Below are positions 31,495 to 41,158 of a DNA stretch of 64,000 nt, in pieces (the first letter of the stretch is position 1; each line of letters opens with the position of its first letter). This stretch comes from Unio delphinus (taxonomy: Eukaryota > Mollusca > Bivalvia > Unionida > Unionidae): the NCBI GenBank assembly GCA_029339505.1, contig JAQISU010000097.1:1085001-1149000 (forward strand). The letters are read 5' to 3'. Position numbers and translations under genes: made by a program. The notes beneath the pieces were generated by a model. The model had not been told where the DNA came from, ran no database searches, and saw nothing but the letters and a program-made list of their open reading frames with translations.

Positions 31495-34400
31495 CGCCGT
31501 TGCGTCTATTGCACTCAAGACAAGTCAACATCACATTATTTCTGACATGACCGAGATTGTTATTTTTTCTGTCTACGGTAAATTGGCGAGGATCCTTATC
31601 CGAATACTGCCAACGCATTATACAATTGCAACTCGCGCAGTGATTATTCTGTTGTTTCTTCAAAGTGATTATTAGTTCAGCATCAATATCAAATTCTCGT
31701 TGTTTTTTTTGTCCTGTTGTTTGTAACCGGAGAGTTTTTTTATTAATGATGCTAACATCAATATCACTTATTGTTGTGTCATTATCATCGAAAACAACTC
31801 TTCGAAGTTGATTTATGTTTCGTACTCTGGATACTGCGAGATGGATTAAATTCGACCATTCGATGTGATTATCCACCATCCAAACAATTGTATTCGATAT
31901 AGTCAATCCCTGTGAAGAGTGTATTGTTGCTGCGTATCCTAGCGTCCACGGGGATTTATTAGCACGCAATGCATCTTCAACGACATTGATATCAACCAGC
32001 ACAATATCATTTAATACGAGAATTTGTTTTTCACTCTGTCCTGGAATATCAACTTCAATATTCTGTTTTCTTGTATCCGATGGCCTATAACAAAGGGGTA
32101 CTGGAAGCGTTGCAAATTTTTCTTTATGCAATTCAAATAACTTCATCTGAAGTGTATCCCTGACTATTTTTCTACTTGCAATGATCAAATCGTTTGGTCT
32201 CCATGTTTCCCAGAAATCATTCATTGGAGTTTCTGAAATCACTTCACGCGCTATTTCGCATTGGATTCTATCCGGTTGTAATCTAATTAGCGCTTTGAAC
32301 TCGCGTAATCGTTCATCAAGTGATCTATAATCAGTGGTGATTTCTTCATAGTAGTCTACAAAACCCTTTAGCCATTCATGTGGAGATGCACCGACAAATG
32401 GTGGTGGTTGGCCGTGATCCCCGCACATGACGACTTTTGTGTTTTTGTTTAACAACCACTCAAGAAATGTTTTTAATACATCTAATGACACTGTGCATAT
32501 TTCATCCCAAATTATGATTTCAGGAATGAATTTATCACCCATACGCTCAGGAGTCCATTTGTCACCTTTCCTTCGAAAAAAACTGTGATAAGTGCAAGCA
32601 TTTACCCCTCGTTGTATCATCTCTCTGGCGAGTCTGTGAGTCGGTGTTAGCACAATCATGTTAGAAACGCTAGCGTTTCCACGACGAAATAATTCAATTG
32701 CACGAGTTGTCTTTCCTGACCCACCACAACCGTTTAAATAAACTGTCTTATATCTACATACTGGATCAGATACCGGTGGTGCATTAGAAAATTCTGATTG
32801 AATTTCAATACGGTTACAACAAAGATATTTATCATCCATGGCAACGTCTGCGGATTCACAATACTCATGTAGCATCTCCTTTTTAAATCGCCAACGCCCC
32901 CAATTTTCTTCGGGATCTGTGAATGCCGCTACAGCTGATTTGTACTTATTATGTATATACATCGAATCAGTGGCCACTCTAACCGCGGTATTAGGAAATC
33001 TATTTATCATCGAAAATAGATTAATAGAAGCATAGGCTAGCATTGAACTTCTCAAATGTGTGTACTGGGAATTATATCCATCACAGTAGGTAACAACCGT
33101 ACCTAATTTCTCACCATTGGATAGAAAAGCATCCTTACGGGATACAAGTTTTCCCTGTTTCATTAAATCCGCTACAATAAAATCGTATTCAGCGACATCT
33201 ATGATCAACCGCGAAGAGTATTTTGCGTTATCGTATCGTCCACCCTGGGTAAATTTACCGATTATTCTTCTTCCGAGATCTTTTGCTTGTTTTTTTTTAA
33301 TTTCAAATAACTTCTTAGACCAATTTATGATTTCTTCTTCACTGAAATCTGGAAACTGTTTTCGTAGTTCGTTGATTATTCTATCTAGATCGGGTTGTGG
33401 TAGCCAAACTTCTTTCTGAGCTCGATAGCATATAATAGCCTCGGAAACAATCAACGATATTAGCATACCACAATCAATCATATATCTCAATAGCACTATT
33501 GGCATCCAGTGTTTTTCAGATAGGTGTCTACCGAGCCAAACATAACTACACGGATGTAATCCTGACGCTAATTCAAATGATATCACACGAGCGAATCCGG
33601 TTAAATCAAAATCAGGCAATGGTCCATTAATCGCAACACGAGTCATTTCATGCGTGGGGTGTCCAAATCGTTTGAAGTACTCAGCGCATTCCCCATATCC
33701 GAGAAAACTTCCGGGATAACACGCGGCTATATCAATTGAAATCATACCATCACGTGAGTATTTCGTATTCCACAGTCCTCCATGACCAAATTCGACGCAA
33801 CTCAATTTAACATCCTCGAGAAAATCACTTCGTGTTGGACGCCATGAGTTTTTTTCTCTTGCGAAGTGAGCTACCACTGATGGAATAGTAAAACTATCCG
33901 TGAGTAGTTTTTCATGGGAATTCTCCGGTGAAAAATCACTAGCGATTTTTCTTATTCTGTTATCTAATTCTTCAATGCGATATAATTCACCATTTGGTTT
34001 TACAAATTGATCGAATTCTTCATCACTTCTAAGTAGCCACACTGACACAGGATCATCCTTACACAACGCATGAATAGCATCAAATAATCTCTCTTCATAG
34101 AAAACATCCCCGACGAACTCCTTAGGGATATATTTCACGGTTCGTTCTCGTGGAAATATTGTTACCGCAGGTGTCCACGCGTGTTTGTTATGATCAATAA
34201 TCTGTATTGGGGCTCCTCGCGATTGATATTTCGGTTCGTATAATACTTCTCCGGTTATTGTTGTTACTGATATTGGGAATTTTAATGATGCTTCTAATTT
34301 AGCTATATCAGAAATCTTTGCACCGTGCTGTTTTACCGTTAATTCCCACTCGGTTATTTTTTTTCGTCTTAGATCAGTTAGTTTATTCCCCCGGGACGCA

Positions 34401-35580
34401 TTTGTGAAGTGTTCTATTATTCGTTCTGCTACACAATTAAGCCCTGACGAATATTTCATAGGAGCTAGTTTTGCGATATCGGGTTTATCATTTAACGGAT
34501 ATATCCCATAAACCATTGCTGTTACGGGATAAGATCTTTCGTAGTATGGTTTGTCAATGCCGGTTAGAATTCCTGGTTTGGAATCTCTACTCACAATGAC
34601 AGCTTTTTTATTCTTGAGGATTGGTTCAAATTTATCCCTAATAATCCATTTGCCATCGACTTCGATAATGAATTTGATTCGGAAAAAATGCCGTTTTTCC
34701 CCAACACGTGAAATTATCACTGCTGCTTTTTCATCAGTCATGGTAGCGTCAACAACACCATCAATTCGAAATGTTGACCAACAATAAGATGCTCCATCAC
34801 GCTTGAATTCATTAAAACAATCTCTGATTTTACTAATCATGGCTTTATCAAGAATTGTATTCTTTGGTGTATTAGAAACTATATCGAGATTGAATTGAGC
34901 ATCTTTCCAAGGGTAATCTCTCTTGGACGTTTTTTTTGGTTTATCGAGATTAAATCTAGGATTGATTTTCAATAATCTCTTAAACTCTTTCATGTTTCCG
35001 TCTATTAAACGTTTTTTGGGTTTATCGAGATTAAATCTAGGATTGATTTTGTTACGTTTTTTGGGTCTATCGAGATTAAATCTAGGATTGATTTTTAATA
35101 ATCTCTTAAACTCTTTCATGTTTCCGTCTATTGGACGTTTTTTGGGTTTATCGAGATTAAATCTAGGACTAATTTTTAATAATCTCTTAAACTCTTTCAT
35201 GTTTCCGTCTCTTGGACGTTTGTTACGTTTTTTTTGGTTTATCGAGATTAAATCTAGGATTGATTTTTAATAATCTCTTAAACTCTTTCATGTTTCCGTC
35301 TATTGGACGTTTTTTGGGTTTATCGAGATTAAATCTAGGACTAATTTTTAATAATCTCTTAAACTCTTTCATGTTTCCGTCTCTTGGACGTTTGTTACGT
35401 TTTTTTTGGTTTATCGAGATTAAATCTAGGATTGATTTTTAATAATCTCTTAAACTCTTTCATGTTTCCGTCTATTGGACGTTTTTTGGGTCTATCGAGA
35501 TTAAATCTAGGATTGATTTTTAATAATCTCTTAAACTCCTTATCAGCATTTTTCGAAGGCGTTCTCCTTAATTCCCTCAT
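31487..35580 (-). CDS. family B DNA polymerase - SF1 helicase - HNH fusion protein
   Basis: The main open frame (31487-35200) has 1237 codons. The N-terminal repeats (MKEFKRLLKINPRFNLDKP, 27 aa each) are followed by a domain of unknown fold. Polymerase motif A is SIDIAACYPGSF (Asp about 490), fingers GRRIIGKFTQGG, and motif C VATDSMYI (Asp about 745; the first Asp of the usual DTDS is Ala). The SF1 helicase has Walker A GCGGSGKTT (Lys about 830), Walker B WDEI (Asp about 899), CGDHGQPPPFVG and TIHSSQG. The C-terminus is an HNH-type zinc finger (CASC, DRKNNNLGH, CLECN). The likely start is MRELRR at 35578-35580, but two A8 runs shift the frame between it and 35200. It would replicate the element. 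Confidence 0.88.
34925..35550 (-). repeat. 81-bp coding tandem repeats at the polymerase N-terminus
   Basis: About seven imperfect units encode the 27-residue MKEFKRLLKINPRFNLDKPKKRPIDGN-type basic repeat, some shortened. In two units an A8 run (at about 35233 and 35403) replaces the A7/A6 that would keep frame. A has one unit and D has about four 69-bp units, so copy number changes fast. Confidence 0.85.
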
Positions 35581-35622
35581 GCTATAATTAAAACAAGCAT
35601 TTAAATGAAAGATTTTTATATA

Positions 35623-36003
35623 ATGAATCACTGCAAGTGGCTTATGATTGGATCAGTAACCCCGTGTAACAAATCATGCAGAAATGAGTTTTGTGGGTAT
35701 CATATGCAAAGCTATCGTCGTGGAAGCCTTGGCCCGTTACCTTGTATTCTATGTGGAGTTGGGGTCAGGGGAAAATCTCAGTTGTGTCTAAATTGCGGTG
35801 GTAAGCGATACAGGGAGTTGAAGCGTTATTATGATAAAAGAATAAAAAATGGACAATCAATCAGAAATTTTGACCCTGACGCTGACAAAGTCAGTATTCT
35901 TGACGCTGACAAAGTCAGTATCAAGGATAAAATCATAAGAACTCCTCAAGACTACATCGAAAGATTTATCATTAAACCAAACAATGAATTAGACAAACAA
36001 TAG
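35623..36003 (+). CDS. small Cys-rich zinc-binding protein
   Basis: 126 residues; the ATG directly follows TTTTTATATA. Cys groups are CNKSC, FCGYH, PCILCG and LCLNCGG, with a basic YRELKRYYDKR helix. A short acidic DADKVSI repeat occurs twice in the C-terminal part. It is probably a two-knuckle zinc protein that binds nucleic acid. It is divergent from the polymerase with 42 bp between starts. D has lost this gene. Confidence 0.75.
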   Translation: MNHCKWLMIGSVTPCNKSCRNEFCGYHMQSYRRGSLGPLPCILCGVGVRGKSQLCLNCGGKRYRELKRYYDKRIKNGQSIRNFDPDADKVSILDADKVSIKDKIIRTPQDYIERFIIKPNNELDKQ

Positions 36004-36017
36004 TATTATGTATACGA

Positions 36018-36509
36018 ATGAACCAAGAATTCAGACAACACCCTGTGATCACAAATTATGAAGCATCCAGTGATGGTGTTGTAAGAAATCGTAGACTGAA
36101 GAAACCAGTTGGTGCTGACAATGGTATGGGGTATTTGGTGTTCACTGTTGGGAAGAAGAGATATCTCAATCATCGTTTCGCATTTGAGTGTTTTTATGGA
36201 TTGATCCAGGATGATTTTGTTATTGATCATATCGATTCTAATCCAAAGAACAATTCTTTATCAAATCTACAGGCTATCACACAAAGTGAAAATTCCGAAC
36301 GAGGGGGGACTGGGAAATACTCGAAAAAAGCGAGACCAGTAAAATCTTTGAATACGATAACTAACGAAGAAAAAATATTTCAATCAATGAATGAAGCCGG
36401 TAGGCACTTCGATATTTGTGGATCCTCAGTACGAAGAGTTGCAGAGGGGATAACCAAAACGGCGATTTCAGAAAAGACAGGACAGAAAATTCGATTTAGT
36501 TACGTCTAA
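36018..36509 (+). CDS. HNH homing-type endonuclease with NUMOD1-like C-terminus
   Basis: 163 residues. The N-terminal NUMOD4-like part (TNYEASSDGVVRNRRLKKP) is followed by an HNH_3 core (RFAFECFYG, VIDHIDSNPKNNSLSNLQAITQSEN) and a NUMOD1-like helix-turn-helix (FQSMNEAGRHFDICGSSVRRV) for DNA binding. Such enzymes are usually intron or phage homing endonucleases. Here it is a resident gene of the element, kept at the same place in all four copies. It may nick DNA to aid spread or recombination between copies. Confidence 0.88.
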   Translation: MNQEFRQHPVITNYEASSDGVVRNRRLKKPVGADNGMGYLVFTVGKKRYLNHRFAFECFYGLIQDDFVIDHIDSNPKNNSLSNLQAITQSENSERGGTGKYSKKARPVKSLNTITNEEKIFQSMNEAGRHFDICGSSVRRVAEGITKTAISEKTGQKIRFSYV

Positions 36510-36553
36510 TGCGTCATATTTTTCATTTAGAAATATATCATTATTATAGAATA

Positions 36554-36910
36554 ATGAATTCTGAAAACATGAATAGCATTTTATCCGAGATTTCAAAATT
36601 GAAAAGTTGGGATATTGAACTATCAGATGGGTTAAATCCTGATCAAATCATGTCTGATTTTGAGGATATAGAATACGGAGTTAACAACAATAAATATATG
36701 CTACCAAAGAAGTATGCGCTCATCAAAAGAATTCAGAATTCTATTCGGGACTCTCTCGCATTTTCCAGTGACGTAGGTGTGTTCGCTCCGTTCTATACCA
36801 TCGTAGAACGAATACGAAAAGAATTGGGGTACGAATACGAATTGAAAAAGGAGGTTAATTCTAAAGTCAGAAACCTACGGGCGTTAATTCAAGAAAATGA
36901 ACAATTTTGA
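36554..36910 (+). CDS. small coiled-coil protein of the central cluster
   Basis: 118 residues from MNSENMNS. An in-frame ATG at 36509 would add 15 residues, but the homologue in A starts at this Met. It is highly helical and charged, with heptad-like segments and a C-terminus KEVNSKVRNLRALIQENEQF. No known family is recognised. It is conserved in all four copies. Confidence 0.7.
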   Translation: MNSENMNSILSEISKLKSWDIELSDGLNPDQIMSDFEDIEYGVNNNKYMLPKKYALIKRIQNSIRDSLAFSSDVGVFAPFYTIVERIRKELGYEYELKKEVNSKVRNLRALIQENEQF

Positions 36911-37184
36911 TTGACCAACCATTTATCATTATTTGATTGTGACCGTCCCTCATAGAGATTTTAATTTTTTTTAGCATTTTTTGATTAAAAATGTCAAAAT
37001 CAGTGAATAAAAAATTGATGGCTGGTTGGTCCGGTATCAAATACACTAAAAAATTCAAAGTGGGGAAACTATCAGTATTATTTATTTTTTATACAATTAT
37101 GATACTTTCCCCATCATTGATAGGATGAAATAACACTTCCATGACCATCCGATGGTGTTAGGTCGGGATTGAAAAATTGTTTTG
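36911..37184. other. intergenic stretch between central and late clusters
   Basis: No gene is seen. AT-rich, with two copies of GAAAAATTG before the late leader at 37185. The equivalent stretch in D is shortened. Confidence 0.5.
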
Positions 37185-37214
37185 CAATTGAAAAATTGTT
37201 TCTGATTTCAAATA
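37185..37214 (+). promoter_or_regulatory. conserved 30-bp late leader, copy 1
   Basis: Begins CAATTGAAAAAT and ends TTTCAAATA, directly abutting the ATG at 37215. Identical but for one position to 38182-38211, 58508-58537 and 59468-59497. Likely a promoter or 5' leader shared by two virion-cluster genes. Confidence 0.65.
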
Positions 37215-38171
37215 ATGGTCAATGAAGCATTAACGACCCGATTGGCTCGTGAACGATTAGATGCAATTAAGAGATTTGTACCAATTTGCGATTCTGTACG
37301 GAATAAACTGCAACAACGACAGAGTCTTCAGACTGATTTTGCTGCAGGATCTGAAGAATTGTTTAAACCAGTAACAACAGCAGCGAAGGAGATAGAGCGT
37401 GCTATACTGGGAGATGTTCCCGAGACGGGGAAATCTGTTATCGGTGAACTCCAAAAAATATCAGCGAAAAATGAACAAACAAAACAGGCTGTACAAAAAA
37501 TGGAATCAAAAAGAACAGTAGATGATTTACGCGTGAGATTTAACGAGGAAGGGTTAGCAGCAATTGATAAGACTGATCCACCAGAAATTCCTGCGCTTGT
37601 TGTTATGACTTATGAAAACAGAAAAAAAATGTTGAAACCAGAACATCATAAATATGTTAAGAATTTCACTCATTGGGCTGATATATTCTACAAAATCAAA
37701 ACTAAAAAAAGTCAAATTAGGACAGATAGTGCATCATACATTGAATATATCAACGCGGTGGATATAGTGTATAAACAATATGAAAAACAAAAACCGCAAA
37801 AGCGACAGCAATCTGCAAAGAAAATATCTTTTTCACCTAAAAAACAACAACTACCACGTGATGATGATTATCCTCTTGATTATTTACAAGAAACGGATTT
37901 AGAAAAACAGGATGAAGCAACTGGTTATAGCGGAAGTGGATTGCAAGATTCCAGTGGACCTCAAAGTGGGGTATGTCCTGGTAGTGTTCTCAGTGATATA
38001 TCACGATTGGAAGTTCTCATCGGAGGAAAACGAGCTGGAAATAACTCACCGGAAATAATTAATGAAGCAGCTGATATCTGTAGACGATTATTTCAGGGTG
38101 GTATCATGGATATCAAAATATATCGAGATTTCATTGACGAGTTAGTGGAAAGTGGGTATCATAGTGACTGA
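37215..38171 (+). CDS. late-cluster protein 1 (unknown function)
   Basis: 318 residues. The N-terminal helix MVNEALTTRLARERLDAI is conserved in all copies. The middle is variable, charged and coiled-coil-like. A YSGSG site resembles an adenain cleavage site. The C-terminal ~75 residues are strongly conserved (SDISRLEVLIGGKRAGNNS, PEIINEAADICRRLFQGGIMD). Its position at the head of the virion cluster suggests a structural or scaffold role, but I do not recognise the family. Confidence 0.8.
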   Translation: MVNEALTTRLARERLDAIKRFVPICDSVRNKLQQRQSLQTDFAAGSEELFKPVTTAAKEIERAILGDVPETGKSVIGELQKISAKNEQTKQAVQKMESKRTVDDLRVRFNEEGLAAIDKTDPPEIPALVVMTYENRKKMLKPEHHKYVKNFTHWADIFYKIKTKKSQIRTDSASYIEYINAVDIVYKQYEKQKPQKRQQSAKKISFSPKKQQLPRDDDYPLDYLQETDLEKQDEATGYSGSGLQDSSGPQSGVCPGSVLSDISRLEVLIGGKRAGNNSPEIINEAADICRRLFQGGIMDIKIYRDFIDELVESGYHSD

Positions 38172-38181
38172 ATTGAAAAGT

Positions 38182-38211
38182 CAATTGAAAAATTGTTTCT
38201 GATTTCAAATA
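38182..38211 (+). promoter_or_regulatory. conserved 30-bp late leader, copy 2
   Basis: Same sequence as 37185-37214 with one possible mismatch, directly abutting the ATG at 38212. An AATTGA-AAAG-TCAATT palindrome (38171-38186) overlaps its left end. Confidence 0.65.
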
Positions 38212-38661
38212 ATGATCATACACTACAATCATGATAAACCAACCCCCGTCTATGTAGTTAATTCACGGTTTCCGGTTTATAGAGCATACTACGGAGATGG
38301 TTTAGGCAATACCATTGCAGGGTTATTTGCGAGAATGGCTCCAAAAGTGATGCCGTTGGCTAAACAACTAGGAATGAAAGCCATTGATGTTATTCGTGAT
38401 AAGGGTATTGGTGCTGTTGGAGATCTTGCTGGAAAAGCGTTTTCAACTGCGAAGAATAAATTAACATCATTAGTGAAATCACGGATGAAATCTAAAGGAT
38501 TTTCAAAACCGTTACCGTCTACAGCGGAAATGCCTGCAAGTGTTAGTAGAATTATAAATAACGCAGCAGATGAAAAATTAGCGTCGATGGTTTTAACCCC
38601 CGACCAAAGCAATATTGCAAATATGATAGCAGGAAGTGGCTTTAAAAAACTACGACGATGA
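38212..38661 (+). CDS. late-cluster protein 2, pVI/pX-like
   Basis: 149 residues. A conserved N-terminus (MIIHYNHDKP, VYVVNSRFPVYRAYYGDG) is followed by a long amphipathic basic region (GLFARMAPKVMPLAKQLGMKAIDVIRDKG). A C-terminal MIAGSGFKK fits the adenovirus protease consensus (M/I/L)xGx-G at residues 139-143. Size, charge and site suggest a core or membrane-lytic precursor like adenovirus pVI or pX. This is inference from form and not from detected homology. Confidence 0.7.
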   Translation: MIIHYNHDKPTPVYVVNSRFPVYRAYYGDGLGNTIAGLFARMAPKVMPLAKQLGMKAIDVIRDKGIGAVGDLAGKAFSTAKNKLTSLVKSRMKSKGFSKPLPSTAEMPASVSRIINNAADEKLASMVLTPDQSNIANMIAGSGFKKLRR

Positions 38662-38715
38662 GAATGGAGAAATCGTTTACGATTTCACTATTTAGACTCT
38701 GATAAATAGAATAAA

Positions 38716-40125
38716 ATGTTCAAAAAGTCACATGATCCGGCGTTTGATATAGACGCCCCAGTTGGCAAGGATGATTCTGTACGCGATTATCAGTATTACG
38801 CCTATCATGCAATAGACTCAAATAGTCGATCGCGAATTGAACTTCAAGTCCATGATACCAGTAAATACTTTTTGCCCTGTGAAGCGTTTATTGAAGTAGA
38901 AGGAGAACTTGTAACAGCTGATGATACTCCTGCTGTACCAGCACCGTATCCAGATGGTACTCAAGTCGGTTTTGTCAATAATGGTATTATGGCGTTATTT
39001 GAGAGTGCTAGATATCTCATTGATGGAAAAGAAATTGAGTCCATAGATCGCGATGTTGATGTGGCAACAACAATAATCGGGTTAGCGAGATATTCTGATG
39101 ATTATACAAGATCAGCAGGACCCTCTATGATGTTTGCAAAAGATGGTAAGAATACCGCTGGAGGAAATCCATTTGTTGTAAGACGACCAAAAAAACGTGA
39201 TAATACTGATGCTGATGTCGAGAATATGATTATAAACAACGATGCTAATTTCAATCTAGGAGCTGCAACACGAAACTCAATGTTGCAAGGAGCGCGTAAA
39301 TCATTTTCATGCGCGATTCCACTGCATCACATATTTGGATTCTGTAGAAACGTCAGAAAAGTTATCTACGGGGCGAAGCATACAGTATCGCTTGTACGAA
39401 AGAGTGATGATAATGACGCAATCTGGAGGATTCCAGCAGATGCTGCAAATCCCAATGCTGATGCCGGTAAAGTCAATTTAACAAAAATATCATTGTGGAT
39501 GCCAGTGTTGACTCCAGCAATCACCGCAGAAGAACGATTACTATCATTTATGGACCAAGGAGGAAAGTCGTTGTTGAGTTGGCTAACCGTGAGTACAGAT
39601 GTTAAACAATCAAATATCAACGGGTTATTCACTTGGAACCTAGCATCAAAACAAGGCGTTTCTGCGCCACGTCATATATTTATTGCGTTACCAGATAACG
39701 CACGAGTTGGCAATCAACTCTCCAGTCATATGATATTTAATCAATTAGGTGTGAAAGACGTCTCACTGAGAATAAACGGCCAGCAGGAACCATCCGAGGA
39801 TATACAACTTAATTACACCGAAAATCATATTGCACGAGTTTATCATCGTCTGTTGTCATTTATGGCACGCGACCAAAATGTCGATACTGGTTTGCAAATA
39901 TCACAATATGATTTTAAAAATCTGTATCCGATCTATTACTTCTCACTCGAACATCTCGATTTGATGATACAATCTGTTGTTGATATACACTTTAGAGCTA
40001 ATGTGACTCGTGGTGCTATTGCTGATTATAGAGCGGTTGCTGTCATTCTCAGTGATAAATCAATGCTACTCGAAGGTGTTGGAGGAAGAATGAGAGTGGT
40101 AGATGCACCAGTGGAAAATCTTTGA
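38716..40125 (+). CDS. double-jelly-roll major capsid protein
   Basis: 469 residues. It belongs by eye to the DJR-like family common in invertebrate Polintons: N-terminal MFKKSHDPAFDIDAPVG, VRDYQYYAYHAI, FVNNGIMALFESARYLIDGKEIE, central FGFCRNVRKVIYGAKHTVSLVR, LRINGQQEPSED and C-terminal AVILSDKSMLLEGVGG. Trimers of such proteins build the icosahedral shell. It is intact in C and D and broken in A and B. Its gene follows late-cluster protein 2 by 54 bp and precedes the pX-like gene. Confidence 0.9.
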   Translation: MFKKSHDPAFDIDAPVGKDDSVRDYQYYAYHAIDSNSRSRIELQVHDTSKYFLPCEAFIEVEGELVTADDTPAVPAPYPDGTQVGFVNNGIMALFESARYLIDGKEIESIDRDVDVATTIIGLARYSDDYTRSAGPSMMFAKDGKNTAGGNPFVVRRPKKRDNTDADVENMIINNDANFNLGAATRNSMLQGARKSFSCAIPLHHIFGFCRNVRKVIYGAKHTVSLVRKSDDNDAIWRIPADAANPNADAGKVNLTKISLWMPVLTPAITAEERLLSFMDQGGKSLLSWLTVSTDVKQSNINGLFTWNLASKQGVSAPRHIFIALPDNARVGNQLSSHMIFNQLGVKDVSLRINGQQEPSEDIQLNYTENHIARVYHRLLSFMARDQNVDTGLQISQYDFKNLYPIYYFSLEHLDLMIQSVVDIHFRANVTRGAIADYRAVAVILSDKSMLLEGVGGRMRVVDAPVENL

Positions 40126-40175
40126 TTGATTTTCTCGATTTTTCATTGAATTAGAATCAATCAATTATGTATAAC

Positions 40176-40685
40176 ATGTCATATAGTGCTATTAGTGTTG
40201 CGTTAACTCCCGGTCAATTAAAAAAATTGCAATCGGAATCAGCTAAAAAATGTGGAACCACAATCACGTTGAAACCCAACCAAATGACTGGTGGTGCAAA
40301 TAAATTATCACTGACAACTCGTCAAATAAAACATTTCAATGATGCACTTGCAGCCAAAAAAGGTGTTCAGATTACTCTTTCTGCGGCTGCTATCAAAAAT
40401 ATGATTAAAACAGGCGGTATATTTCCGTTGTTAGCTGCGATTCCAGCATTGATTTCAGCAGCAGCCCCAGCGGTGGCTAAAGCGGCAGCGTTAGGAGCCG
40501 TTGGTACTGCAGCAGGAATGGCACTAAAGAAAGCAACTGGGAAAGGATATAAAAAAAAGGGAAAGGGTCTAAGACTACCAGGAACCCCGTATTCGTGGTA
40601 CAGCGGAAAGGGTCTAAGACTACTAGGAACCCCGTATTCGTGGTACAGCGGAAAGGGTCTAAGACTACCAGGAACGATTTATTAA
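40176..40685 (+). CDS. pX/pVI-like membrane-active virion protein
   Basis: 169 residues from MSYSAIS; an ATG three codons upstream is not conserved. After a basic N-terminal domain comes MTGGANK at residues 37-43, which fits the adenain consensus (M/I/L)xGG-x. A hydrophobic alanine-rich helix pair (IFPLLAAIPALISAAAPAVAKAAALGAVG) and a basic tail follow. Three copies of GLRLPGTPYSWYSGKG-type repeat end it; D has two. The form suits a processed membrane-interacting core protein. Confidence 0.75.
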   Translation: MSYSAISVALTPGQLKKLQSESAKKCGTTITLKPNQMTGGANKLSLTTRQIKHFNDALAAKKGVQITLSAAAIKNMIKTGGIFPLLAAIPALISAAAPAVAKAAALGAVGTAAGMALKKATGKGYKKKGKGLRLPGTPYSWYSGKGLRLLGTPYSWYSGKGLRLPGTIY

Positions 40686-40705
40686 TTGAGGAATCGAAGA
40701 TTCCC

Positions 40706-41134
40706 ATGTCCAATTTTGATTTAATGGATGCTGCTAAAAAACTAGCGATTAAAAACTTCAGAGGTGTCTTTATGAAAGATCAATTACCACATCAACCAAA
40801 CAGCGTTGAAACCGGAATCATTAATTTAGATAACAGCACCGGACCCGGAACTCACTGGGTTGCATACGCTATTGATCCACGTGGGATTGTTTATTTCGAT
40901 TCATATGGATTAGCCCCACCAAAAGAGTTTATGCGGTATATAAAAACCCTTCCAATGAAGACTTGGTATTCTACGCTACCAACACAAACGATGATTGACC
41001 CACCAATATGCGGCAGCGAAGTATTAAATGTCCTTGACGCTATTTCTAACTCCTTGAGTAACCCAAGCGGAAAACCACCACATGTTTTCGTTAATGAATA
41101 CACTAGTAATCGCTGGAAATCGAAACGATTTTAG
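40706..41134 (+). CDS. adenain-type cysteine protease
   Basis: 142 residues from MSNFDLM; the upstream frame continues into the previous gene's repeat and is not conserved. Catalytic residues by position are H50 in GTHWVAYAID, D65 in VYFDSYGLAPP, Q94 and C102 in PPICGSEVL, the His-acid-Gln-Cys order of the adenovirus protease. Slightly shorter than adenain (about 200 aa). It would cleave precursor proteins during particle maturation. Candidate substrates with consensus sites are the two preceding small proteins. Confidence 0.92.
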   Translation: MSNFDLMDAAKKLAIKNFRGVFMKDQLPHQPNSVETGIINLDNSTGPGTHWVAYAIDPRGIVYFDSYGLAPPKEFMRYIKTLPMKTWYSTLPTQTMIDPPICGSEVLNVLDAISNSLSNPSGKPPHVFVNEYTSNRWKSKRF

Positions 41135-41158
41135 AGAGAGAAAGAGTTTTACAATAAC

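Noticed and set aside
32966..32968. ATDS in place of DTDS in polymerase motif C, considered as an inactivating mutation
   Set aside because: C and D share it and the second Asp, the one that binds metal in well-studied PolB enzymes, is kept. It looks like a family trait.
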